A stretch of 64,000 nt of DNA, taken from contig CATKHW010000422.1 of the NCBI GenBank assembly GCA_949752795.1, positions 1,364,001 to 1,428,000 on the forward strand. Reading direction: 5' to 3'. A program made the translations under genes and the position numbers. Source of the DNA: Hyperoodon ampullatus. Its lineage: Eukaryota > Chordata > Mammalia > Artiodactyla > Ziphiidae. A model generated the notes under the pieces. That model worked only from the letters and a program-made list of their open reading frames with translations, was not told the origin of the DNA and ran no database searches. Of this stretch, positions 39,991 through 52,156 are shown piece after piece. The stretch's first letter is position 1, and every line of letters begins with the position of its first letter.

Positions 39991-42882
39991 GCCTGCTTAA
40001 GGGGGAAGGAGAGGTGGGGTGATGCATACAACCAGAGTTTGATATAAGCACAGTTACCGTTCCAAAAACCAAGTATGGAATAGAGAAGACCTACACCTTC
40101 CTCAGTGAAAGGGACTCAAAACCACATATTTCCCGCAGAGGAATATATCTGACTAGTAAGAATCTTAAAACCTATGTATTGATATGTCTCCGTAAGGGAA
40201 TCAAGTGTGTCTAGACTGGCATAAACATGGCAGCGAGAATCAGCTCAAGCCCACTATAAAAAGGAATTTCAAAAACAAAACAAAAAAACTGGGAAATTCT
40301 TTACAATTCCTTCAGGGTCTCTGATGAAACCTGGAATGACCCTATCTACAACGAAAGATGGATGTGGCATAAGGAGGGACACTTGGGACTGAGACGAATG
40401 GTGAGATTGGGTGAGCAAATGCAGACCCTTTAAAGCACAAATGCTTGGCACCCACTCCATGAATCCCAACTCTCCAAGTTGAAGGGAATATTACTACAGC
40501 TATAACATGTACGGGAAACCTAGAGAACGGACACACTGTGAATACGAAAGGTTTCTAAAACTCAAAGAATAGTCCCTCTCCTGGTGCTCCGGTTTGACTT
40601 TCCATCTGCTTTACTATCAACCTCCCAACTTGGAGAGACAGCCCCTTTAACCTCCTGGTTCGCACAGGTTTCCAATTTGGCAGAGGATGAAAGGGAAGAG
40701 GGAGAACCAATGAGAGAGTAGCTGTTAGGCATTTGGACGGGCATATATCACTGTAATTTCCCAGCAGGAAGAAGAATTAACCAAAGTCTCAGCCAACCAC
40801 CGGGAAACAGTATAGGTCCTGAACCAAAATTTTGGACTTGCGGTCAGCTCACCAAAAACGAGTTGAAAAATGGAGCTCAGGGGCACAGCAATTCGCAAAC
40901 TGGCCGAGTAATAAAGGACAACTATCGTCCAAAAATCTGTTGAGGGAAGGCAACGAGGTGGACTTGAAAGCGAGGCAGAATAGCAGGAAACAGATTTCAA
41001 GAGGTACCTTGGAATCGCCTTTAAAGCACAGGAAGAGAGGCACAACTTCGACAATGATGCACTTGGCCAAAAAGTGCATATGCGTTTTCTCCTGAATATA
41101 TTCAGGAGAAAACACATACGCCCTTTTTGGCCAAGCAAGCAAGCGGGCAATGCAAATCTGCACTACAAAGAAGTATCACTTCCCACCGGTCAAAAGGGAC
41201 ATCCACAAAATGTGTAAAAACCAGAAAGACAAGACAGGCCCTGGAGAACAGGGAGCCTTGTTATGCTGATGGGCAGGATATAAATTGCCAACTGCCTCTA
41301 TGGAGGAGTGCATTGTGTTCCCTAAAACAAGTAAAGAACAGAGCTACAGAGCCAAGGGCACTTCCAGTCTAGGGAATATACCTTGGGAAAACTGAAAATC
41401 AATAAGACAGAGCCACCCCAAAATTTAGGGCTCCACTGCTTACAAGGAGCTCAACTTGGATACACATTAAGTATCCCAGGAAATATAAAAGTGGTTCAAA
41501 AAATTGTGGTACTTACGTACGATGGAATATCCCTCAACCATGAAACCAATATCATAAGACCAGTAGCAGCAAAATGGGTGGATTCAGGTACGATGATTCT
41601 AAGTGAAATAAGTCACACAGAAAAGAAACTTATCATAAGATATCACTTATGAAGATCCTGTAAACATGGCTACACTTGAACTGAGTTAGGAAAGAGAACA
41701 GTGTCTCACATTTAGAAAACACTCTTATGCTTGCTTAAGGGGGAAGGATTGGTGGGGTGATGCATAAAACCAGAGTTTGATATAAGCACACGTACCGTTC
41801 CAAAAACCAACTATGGAATAGACAAGACCTACACCTTTCTCAGTGAAAGGGACTCAAAACCCCATATTTCCCGCAGAGGAATATATATGACTAGTAAGAA
41901 TCTTAAAACCTATGTATTGATATGTCTCCGTAAGGGAATCAAGTGTGTCTAGACTGGCATAAACATGGCAGCGAGAATCAGCTCAAACCCACTATAAAAA
42001 GGAATTTCAAAAACAAAACAAAAAAACTGGGAAATTCTTTACAATTCATTCAGGGTCCCTGATGAAACCTGGAATGACCCTATCTACAACGACAGCTGGG
42101 TGTGGCATAAGGAAGGACACTTGGGACTGACAGGTTTGGTGAGATTGGGTGAGCAAATGCAGACACTTTAAAGCACAAATGCCTGGAACCCATTCCATGG
42201 GCCCCAACTCTCCAGGTTGAAGGGAATATTACTACAGCTATAACATGTACGGGAAACCTAGAGAACGGACACACTGTGAATACGAAAGGTTACTAAAACT
42301 CAACGAATAGTCCCTCTCCTGGTGCAACGGTTTGACTTTTCATCTGCTTTACTATCAACCTGCCAACTTGAAGAGACAGCCCCTTTAACCTCCTGGATCA
42401 CACAAGTTGCCAATTTGGCAGAGGTTGAAAGGGAAGAGGGAGAACCAATGAGAGAGTAGCTGTTAGGCATTTGGACGGGCACATATCACTGTAATTTCCC
42501 GGCAGGAAGAAGAATTAACCAAAGTCTCAGCCACCCACCGGGAACCAGTATAGGTCCTGAACCAAAATTTTGGACTTGCGGTCAAATCACCAAAAACGAG
42601 TTGAAAAATGGAGCTCAGGGGCACAGCAATTCACAAACTGGCCGAGTAATAAAGGACAACTATCGTCCAAAAATCTGTTGAGGGAAGGCAACGAGGTGGA
42701 CTTGAAAGCGAGGCAGAATAGCAGGAAACAGATTTCAAGAGGTACGTTGGAATCGCCTTTAAAGCACAGGAAGAGGGGCACAACTTCGACAATGATGCAC
42801 TTGGCCAAAAAGGGCGTATGTGTTTTCTCCTGAATATATTCAGGAGAAAACACATACGCCCTTTTTGGCCAAGCAAGCAAGC
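38581..42882 (+). repeat. K2'-L-V block, second copy
   Basis: Matches 17715-22016 at an offset of 20866. I noted two differences: 40905 (C against A) and 42821 (T against C). Confidence 0.85.
39991..41728 (+). repeat. Satellite monomer M24, type L
   Basis: Equivalent to M12 at an offset of 20866, with C at 40905 against A at 20039. Palindrome 41062-41135, three mismatches. Confidence 0.92.
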
Positions 42883-43467
42883 GGGCAATGCAAATCTGCA
42901 CTACAAAGAAGTATCACTTCGCACCGGTCAAATGGGACATCCACAAAATGTGTAAAAACCAGAAAGGCAAGACAGGCCCTGGAGAACAGGGAGCCTTGTT
43001 ATGCTGATGGGCGGGATGTAAATTGCCAACTGCCTCTCTGGAGGAGTGCATTGTGTTCCCTAAAACAAGTAAACAACAGACCTAGAGAGCCAAGGGCACT
43101 TCCAGTCTAGGGAATATACCTTGGGAAAACTGAAAATCAATAAGACAGAGCCACCCCAAAATTTAGGGCTGCACTGCTTACAAGGACCTCAACTTGGATA
43201 CACATTAAGTATCCCAGGAAATATAAAAATGGTTCAAAAAATTGTGGTACTTACGTACGATGGAATATCCCTCAGCCATGAAATCAATGTCATAAGACCA
43301 GTAGCAGCAAAATGGGTGGATTCAGGTACGATGATTCTAAGTGAAATAAGTCACACAGAAAAAGAAACATATCATAAGATATCACTTATGAAGATCCTAT
43401 AAACATGGCTACGCTTGAACTGAGTTAGGAAAGATAAGAGTGTCTCACATTTAGAAAACACTCTTAT
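41729..43467 (+). repeat. Satellite monomer M25, type V
   Basis: Matches M13 at an offset of 20866 up to about 42882, then continues with its own sequence (cttcgcaccgg, aaatgggac, cctagagagcc). Palindrome 42800-42873 is perfect, because T at 42821 pairs with A at 42852. Confidence 0.92.
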
Positions 43468-45206
43468 GCCTGCTTAAGGGGGAAGGAGAGGTGGGGTGAT
43501 GCATAAAACCAGAGTTTGATATAAGCACAGGTACCGTTCCAAAAACCAACTATGGAATAGACAAGACCTACACCTTCCTCAGTGAAGGGGACTCAAAACC
43601 GCATATTTCCCGCAGAAGATTATATCTGACTATTAAGAATATTAAAACCTATGTATTGATATGTCTCCGAAAGGGAAACAAGTGTGTCTAGACTGTCATA
43701 AACATGGCAGCGAGAATCAGCTCAAACCCACTATAAAAAGGAATTTCAAAAACAAAACAAAAAAACTGGGAAATTCTTTACAATTCCTTCAGGGTCTCTG
43801 ATGAAACCTGGAATGACCCTATCTACAACGACAGCTGGATATGGCATAAGGCTGGACAATTGTGACTGAGTGAATTGGTGAGATTGGGTGAGTAAATGCA
43901 GACCCTTTAAAGCAATAATGCATGGCACCCATTCCATGGGTCCCAACTCTCCAGGTTGAAGGGAATATTACTACAGCTATAACATGTACGGGAAACCTAG
44001 AGAACGGACACACTGTGAATACGAAAAGTTTCTAAAACTCAACGAATAGTCCCTCTCCTGGTGCTCCGGTTTGACTTTCCATCTGCTTTACTATCAACCT
44101 CCCAACTTGGAGAGACAGCCCCTTTAACCTCCTGGTTTGCACAGGTTGCCAATTTGGCAGAGGATAAAAGGGAAGAGGGAGAATCAATGAGAGAGTAGCT
44201 GTTAGGCATTTGGACGGGCACATATCACTGTAATTTCTCGGCACGAAGAAGAATTAACCAAAGTCTCAGCCACCCACCGGGAACCAGTATAGGTCATGAA
44301 CCAAAATTTTGGACTTGCGGTCAGCTCACCAAAAACGAGTTGAAAAATGGAGCTCAGGGGCACAGCAATTCACAAACTGGCCGAGTAATAAAGGACAACT
44401 ATCGTCCAAAAATCTGTTGAGGGAAGTCAATGACGCGGACTTGAAAGCGAGGCAGAATAGCAAGAAAGAGATTTCAAGAAGTACGTTGGAATCGCCTTTA
44501 AAGCACAGGAAGAGGGGCACAACTTCGACAATGATGCCCTTGGCCAAAAAAGGCGTATGCGTTTTCTCCTGAATATATTCAGGAGAAAACGCATACGCCC
44601 TTTTTGGCCAAGGAAGCAAGCGGGCAATGCAAATCTGCACTACAAAGAAGTATCACTTCCCACCGGTCAAAAGGGACATCCACAAAATGTGTAAAAACCA
44701 GAAAGGCAAGACAGGCCCTGGAGAACAGGGAGCCTTGTTATGCTGATGGGCGGAATGTAAATTGCCAACTGCCTCTCTGGAGGAGTGCATTGTGTTCCCT
44801 AAAACAAGTAAACAACAGAGCTACAGAGCCAAGGGCACTTCCAGTCTAGGGAATATACCTTGGGAAAACTGAAAATCAATAAGACAGAGCCACCCCAAAA
44901 TTTAGGGCTGCACTGCTTACAAGGACCTCAACTTTGATACACCTTAAGTATCCCAGGAAATATAAAAATGGTTCAAAAAATTGTGGTACTTACGTACGAT
45001 GGAATATCCCTCAGCCATGAAATCAATGTCATAAGACCAGTAGCAGCAAAATGGGTGGATTCAGGTACGATGATTCTAAGTGAAATAAGTCACACAGAAA
45101 AAGAAACTTATCATAAGATATCACTTATGAAGATCCTATAAACATGGCTACACTTGAACTTAGTTAGGAAAGAGAACAGTGTCTCACATTTAGAAAACAC
45201 ACTTAT
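43468..45206 (+). repeat. Satellite monomer M26, type D
   Basis: Markers: ggacaattgtgactgagtg near 43854, aattctgaa-free start, and agggaagtcaatgacg near 44420. Palindrome 44539-44612 has one mismatch (left arm aaaaaaggcg). Its 3' part is nearly the same as that of M27. Confidence 0.9.
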
Positions 45207-46945
45207 GCCTGCTTAAGTGGGAAGGAGAGGTGGGGTGATGCATAAAACCAGAGTTTGATATAAGCACAAGTGCCGTTCAAAAAACCAACTATGGAATAGA
45301 CAAGACCTAAACCTTCCTCAGTGAAAGGGACTCAAAACCCCATATTTCCCGCAGAGGAATATATCTGACTAGTTAGAATCTTAAAACCTATGTATTGATA
45401 TGTCTCCATAAGGGAATCAAGTGTATCTAGACTGGCATAAACATGTCAGCGAGAATCAGCTCAAACCCACTATAAAAAGGAATTTCAAAAACAAATCAAA
45501 AAAACTGGGAAATTCTTTACAATTCCTTCAGGGTCTCTGATGAAACCTGGAATGACCCTATCTACAACGACAGCTGGATATGGCATAAGGCTGGACAATT
45601 GTGACTGAGTGAATTGGTGAGATTGGGTGAGTAAATGCAGACCCTTTAAAGCAATAATGCATGGCACCCATTCCATGGGTCCCAACTCTCCAGGTTGAAG
45701 GGAATATTACTACAGCTATAACATGTACGGGAAACCTAGAGAACGGACACACTGTGAATACGAAAAGTTTCTAAAACTCAACGAATAGTCCCTCTCCTGG
45801 TGCTCCGGTTTGACTTTCCATCTGCTTTACTATCAACCTCCCAACTTGGAGAGACAGCCCCTTTAACCTCCTGGTTCGCACAGGTTGCCAATTTGGCAGA
45901 GGATAAAAGGAAAGAGGGAGAATCAATGAGAGAGTAGCTGTTAGGCATTTGGACGGGCACATATCACTGTAATTTCTCGGCACGAAGAAGAATTAACCAA
46001 AGTCTCAGCCACCCACCGGGAACCAGTATAGGTCATGAACCAAAATTTTGGACTTGCGGTCAGCTCACCAAAAACGAGTTGAAAAATGGAGCTCAGGGGC
46101 ACAGCAATTCACAAACTGGCCGAGTAATAACGGACAACTATCGTCCAAAAATCGGTTGAGGGAAGTCAATGAGGCGGACTTGAAAGCGAGGCAGAATAGA
46201 TAGAAAGAGATTTCAAGAAGTACGTTGGAATCGCCTTTAAAGCACAGGAAGAGGGGCACAACTTCGACAATGATGCCCTTGGCCAAAAAAGGCGTATGCG
46301 TTTTCTCCTGAATATATTCAGGTGAAAACGCATACGCCCTTTTTGGCCAAGGAAGCAAGCGGGCAATGCAAATCTGCACTACAAAGAAGTATCACTTCCC
46401 ACCGGTCAAAAGGGACATCCACAAAATGTGTAAAAACCAGAAAGGCAAGACAGGCCCTGGAGAACAGGGAGCCTTGTTATGCTGATGGGCGGGATGTAAA
46501 TTGCCAACTGCCTCTCTGGAGGAGTGCATTGTGTTCCCTAAAACAAGTAAACAACAGAGCTACAGAGCCAAGGGCACTTCCAGTCTAGGGAATATACCTT
46601 GGGAAAACTGAAAATCAATAAGACAGAGCCACCCCAAAATTTAGGGCTGCACTGCTTACAAGGACCTCAACTTTGATACACCTTAAGTATCCCAGGAAAT
46701 ATAAAAATGGTTCAAAAAATTGTGGTACTTACGTACGATGGAATATCCCTCAGCCATGAAATCAATGTCATAAGACCAGTAGCAGCAAAATGGGTGGATT
46801 CAGGTACGATGATTCTAAGTGAAATAAGTCACACAGAAAAAGAAACTTATCATAAGATATCACTTATGAAGATCCTATAAACATGGCTACACTTGAACTT
46901 AGTTAGGAAAGAGAACAGTGTCTCACATTTAGAAAACACACTTAT
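45207..46945 (+). repeat. Satellite monomer M27, D-type with an M28-like 5' end
   Basis: The 5' ~240 bp share cttaagtgggaagg, aagtgccgttc and acatgtcagcg with M28. From about 45553 it follows M26. Palindrome 46278-46351 has two mismatches, one near the centre (tattcaggtg). Confidence 0.9.
45447..45552. other. M28-type/D exchange interval in M27
   Basis: T at 45446 (catgtcagcg) is shared with M28 and T at 45553 (aatgacc) with M26. The interval again contains the A-rich tail. Which copy is derived cannot be settled from this window. Confidence 0.6.
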
Positions 46946-48682
46946 GCCTGCTTAAGTGGGAAGGAGAGGTGGGGTGATGCATAAAACCAGAGTTTGATAT
47001 AAGCACAAGTGCCGTTCCAAAAACCAACTATGGAATAGACAAGACCTAAACCTTCCTCAGTGAAAGGGACTCAAAACACCATATTTCCCGCAGAGGAATA
47101 TATCTGACTAGTAAGAATCTTAAAACCTATGTATTGATATGTCTCCATAAGGGAATCAAGTGTATCTAGACTGGCATAAACATGTCAGCGAGAATCAGCT
47201 CAAACCCACTATAAAAAGGAATTTCAAAAACAAAACAGAAAACCTGGGAAATTCTTTACAATTCCTTCAGGGTCTCTGATGAAACCTGGAAAGACCGTAT
47301 CTACAACGACAGCTGGATGTGGTATAAGGAGGGACACTTGGGACTGAGACGATTGGTGAGATTGGGTGAGGAAATGCAGACCCTTTAAAGCACAAATGCC
47401 TGGCACCCATTCCATGGGTCCCAACTCTCCAGGTTGAAGGGAATATTACTACAGATATAACATGTACGGGAAACCTAGAGAACGGACACACTGTGAATAC
47501 GAAAGGTTTCTAAAACTCAACGAATAGTCCCTCTCCTGGGGCTCCGGTTTGACTTTTCATCTGCTTTACTATCAACCTCCCATCTTGGAGAGACAGCCCC
47601 TTTAACCTCCTGGTTCACACAGGATGCCAATTTGGCAAGGATGAAAGGGAAAAGGGAAAACCAATGAGAGAGTAGCTGTTAGGCATTTGGACGGGCACAT
47701 ATCACTGTAATTTCCCGGCAGGAAGAAGAATTAACCAAAGTCTCAGCCACCCACCGGGATCCAGTAGAGGTCCTGAACCAAAATTTTGGACTTGCGGTCA
47801 GCTCACCAAAAACGAGTTGAAAAATGGAGCTCAGGGGCACAGCAATTCACAAACTGGCCGAGTAATAAAGGACAACTATCGTCCAAAAATCTGTTGAGGG
47901 AAGGCAACGAGGCGGACTTGAAAGCGAGGCAGAATAGCAGGAAACAGATTTCAAGAGGTACGTTGGAATCGCCTTTAAAGCACAGGAAGAGGGGCACAAC
48001 TTCGACAATGATGCACTTGGCCAAACAGGTTGTATGTGTTTTCTCCTGAATATATTCAGGAGAAAATGGATACGCACTTTTTGGCCAAGCAAGCAAGCGG
48101 GCAATGCAAATCTGCACTACAAAGAAGTATCACTTCCAACCGTTCAAAAGGGACATCCAAAAAATGTGTAAAAACCAGAAAGGAAGACAGGCCCTGGAGA
48201 ACAGGGAGCCTTGTTATGCAGATGGGCGGGATGTAAATTGCCAACTGCCTCTCTGGAGGAGTGCATTGTGTTCCCTAAAACAAGTAAAGAACAGAGCTAC
48301 AGAGCCAAGGGCACTTCCAGTCTAGGGAATATACCTTGGGAAAACTGAAAATCAATGAGACAGAGCCACCCCAAAATTTAGGGCTGCACTGCTTACAAGG
48401 ACCTCAACTTGGATACACCTTAAGTATCCCAGGAAATATAAAAATGGTTCAAAAAATTGTGGTACTTTCATACGATGGAATATCCCTCAGACATGAAATC
48501 AATGTCATAAGACCAGTAGCAGCAAAATGGGTGGATTCAGGTACGATGATTCTAAGTGAAATAAGTCACACAGAAAAAGAAACTTATCATAAGATATCAC
48601 TTATGAAGATCCTGTACACATGGCAACGATTGAACTGAGTTAGGAAAGAGAACAGTGTCTCACATTTAGAAAACACTCTTAT
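46946..48682 (+). repeat. Satellite monomer M28, divergent
   Basis: 1737 bp. The palindrome 48016-48089 is badly decayed on both arms (left caaacaggttgtatgtg, right aaaatggatacgcac). It lacks one G of the ggcagagg block near 47634. Private changes in the A-rich tract (acagaaaacc). Confidence 0.9.
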
Positions 48683-50418
48683 GCCTGCTTAAGGGGGAAG
48701 GAGAGGTGGGGTGATGCATAAAACCAGAGTTTGATATAAGCACAGGTACCGTTCCAAAAACCAACTATGGAATAGACAAGACCTACACCTTGCTGAGTGA
48801 AAGGGACTCAAAACCACATATTTCCTGCAGAGGAATATATCTGACTAGTAAGAATCTTAAAACCTATGTATTGATATGTCTCCGTAAGGGAATCAAGTGT
48901 GTCTAGACTGGCATAAACATGGCAGCGAGAATCAGCTCAAACCAGTATAAAAAGGAATTTCAAAAACAAAACAAAAATCTGGGAAATTCTTTACAATTCC
49001 TTCAGGGTCTCTGATGAAACCTGGAATGACCCTATGTACAACGACTGCTGGATATGGCATAAGCCTGGACACTTGGGACTTAGAGGATTGGTGAGATTGT
49101 GTGAGCAAATGCAGACCCATTAAAGTACAAATGCCTGGCACCCATTCCATGGGTCCCAACTCTCCAGATTAAAGGGAATATTACTACAGCTATATTATGT
49201 ACGGGAAACCTAGAGAACGGACACACTGTGAATACAAAAGGTTTCTAAAACTCAACGAATAGTCCCTCTCCTGGTGCTCGGGTTTGACTTTCCATCTGCT
49301 TTACTATCAACCTCCCAACTTGGAGAGACAGCCCCTTTAACCTCCTGGTTCGCACAGGTTTCCAATTTGGCAGAGGATAAAAGGGAAGAGGGAGAACCAA
49401 TGAGAGAGTAGCTGTTAGGCATTTGGACGGGCACATATCACTCTAATTTCCTGGCCTGAAAAAGAATTAAGCAAAGTCTCAGCCACTCACCGGGAACCAG
49501 TATAACTCCTGAACCAAAATTTTGGAATGCGGTCAGCTCACAAAAAACGAGTTGAAAAATGGAGCTCAGGGGCACAGCAATTCACAAACTGGCCGAGTAA
49601 TAAAGGACAACTATCGTCCAAAAATCAGTTAAGGGAAGGCAACGAGGCGGACTTGAAAGCGAGGCAGAATAGCAGGAGACAGATTTCAAGAGGTACGTTG
49701 GAATCGCCTTTTAAGCACTGGAAGAGAGGCACATCTTCGACAATGATGCACTTGGCCAAAAAGGGCGTATGCGTTTTCTCCTGAATATATTCAGGAGAAA
49801 ACGCATACGCCCTTTTTGGCCAAGCAAGCATGCGGGCAATGCAAATCTGCACTATAAAGAAGTATCACTTCCCACCGTTCAAAAGGGACATCCACAAGAT
49901 GTCTAAAAACCAGAAAGGCAAGACAGGCCCTGGAGAACAGGGAGCCTTGTTATGCTGATGGGGGGGATGTAACTTGCCAACTGCCTCTCTGGAGGAGTGC
50001 ATTGTGTTCCCTAAAACATGTAAAGAACAGAGCTACAGAGCCAAGGGCACTTCCAGTCTAGGGAATATACCTTGGGAAAACTGAAAATCAATAAGCCAGA
50101 GCCACCCAAAAATTTAGGGCTGCACTGCTTACAAGGACCTCAACTTGGGTACACCTTAAATATCCCAGGAATTATAAAAATGGTTCAAAAAATTGTGGTA
50201 CTTACGTACGATGGAATATCCCTCAGCCATGAAATCAATGTCATAAGACCAGTAGCAGCAAAATGGGTGGATTCAGGTACGATGATTCTAAGTGAAATAA
50301 GTCACACAGAAAAAGAAACTTATCATAAGATATCACTTATGAAGATCCTGTACACATGGCTACACTTGAACTGAGTTAGGAAAGAGAACAGAGTCTCACA
50401 TTTAGGAAACACTCTTAG
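48683..50418 (+). repeat. Satellite monomer M29, divergent
   Basis: 1736 bp. The palindrome 49751-49824 is nevertheless perfect. It carries ttggaatgcgg near 49522 and many private substitutions. Confidence 0.9.
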
Positions 50419-52156
50419 GCCTGCTTAAGGGGGAAGGAGAGGTGGGGTGATACATAAAACCAGAGTTTGATATAAGCACAGGTACCATTCCAAAAACCAA
50501 CAATGGAATAGACAAGACCTACACCTTCCTCAGTGAAAGGGACTCAAAACCCCATATTTCCCGCAGAGGAATATATCTGACTAGTAAGAATCTTAAAACC
50601 TATGTATTGATATGTCTCCGTAAGGGAATCAAGTGTGTCTAGACTGGCATAAACATGGCAGCGAGAATCAGCTCAAACCCACTATAAAAAGGAATTTTAA
50701 AAACTAAACAAAAAAACTGGGAAATTCTTTACAATTCCTTCAGGGTCTCTGATGAAACCTGGAATGACCCTATCTACAACGACAGCTGGATGTGGCATAA
50801 GACTGGACACTTGGCACTGAGACGATTGGTGAGATTGGGTGAACAAATGCAGACCCTTTAAAGCACAAATGCCTGGCACCCATTCCATGGGTCCCAACAC
50901 TCCAGGTTGAAGGGAATATTACTACAGCTATAATATGTACGGGAAACCTAGAGAACGGACACACTGTGAATACGAAAGGTTTCTAAAACTCAACAAATAG
51001 TCCGTCTCCTGGTGCTCTGGTTTGATTTTCCATCTGCTTTACTATCAACCTCCCAACTTGGAGAGACAGCCCCTTTAAACTCCTGGTTTGCACAGGTTTC
51101 CAATTTGGCAGAGGATGAAAGGGTAGAGGGAGAACCAATGAGAGAGTAGCTGTTAGGCATTTGGACTGGCACATATCACTCTAAATTCCTAGCAGGAAGA
51201 AGAATTAACCAAAGTCTCAGCCCCGCACCGGGAACCAACATAGGTCCTGAACCAAAATTTTGGACTGGTGGTCAGCTCAAAAAAAAACGAGTTGAAAAAT
51301 GGAGCTCAGGGGCACAGCAATTCACAAACTGGCCGAGTAATAAAGGAAAACTATCGTCCAAAAATCTGTTGAGGGAAGGCAACGAGGCGACTTGAAAGCG
51401 AGGCAGAATAGCAGGAAACAGATTTCAAGAGGTACGTTGGAATCACCTTTAAAGCACAGGAAGAGGGGCACAACTTCGACAATGATGCACTTGGCCAAAA
51501 AGGGCGTATGCGTTTTCTCCTGAATATATTCAGGAGAAAACGCATACTCCCTTTTTGGCCAAGCAAGCAAGCGGGCAATGCAAATCTGCACTACAAAGAA
51601 GTATCACTTCCCACCGGTCAAAAGGGACATCCACAAAATGTGTAAAAACCAGAAAGGCAAGACAGGCCCTGGAGAACAGGGAGCCTTGTTATGCTGATGG
51701 GCGGGATGTAAATTGCAAACTGCCTCTCTGGAGGAGTGCATTGTGTTCCCTAAAACAAGCAAACAACAGAGCTACAGAGCCAAGGGCACTTCCAGTCTAG
51801 GGAATATACCTTGGGAAAACTGAAAATCAATAAGTCAGAGCCACCCCAATATTTAGGTCTGCAGTGCTTACAAGGACCTCAACTTGGGTACACATTACTA
51901 TCCCAGGATATATAAAAATGGTTCAAAAAAATGAGGTACTTACGTACGATGGAATATCCCTCAGCCATGAAATCAATGTCATAAGACCAGTAGCAGCAAA
52001 ATGGGTGGATTCAGGTACGATGATTCTAAGTGAAATAAGTCACAGAGAAAAAGAAACTTATCATAAGATATCACTTATGAAGATCCTGTAAACATGGCTA
52101 CACTAGAAATGAGTTAGGAAAGAGAACAGTGTCTCACATTTAGAAAACACTCTTAT
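50419..52156 (+). repeat. Satellite monomer M30, divergent
   Basis: Palindrome 51490-51563 has one mismatch (right arm catactccc, again at a CpG-containing site). One base is missing in cgaggcgactt near 51382, which breaks the usual + strand frame. Confidence 0.9.

Larger units (their letters stand above)
24670..42882 (+). repeat. ~18.2 kb segment, duplicated copy B
   Basis: Same series as copy A. Differences noted by eye: extra A near 26371, A at 27209, C at 40905, T at 42821. Near-identity means a very recent event or an assembly duplication. Confidence 0.85.
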
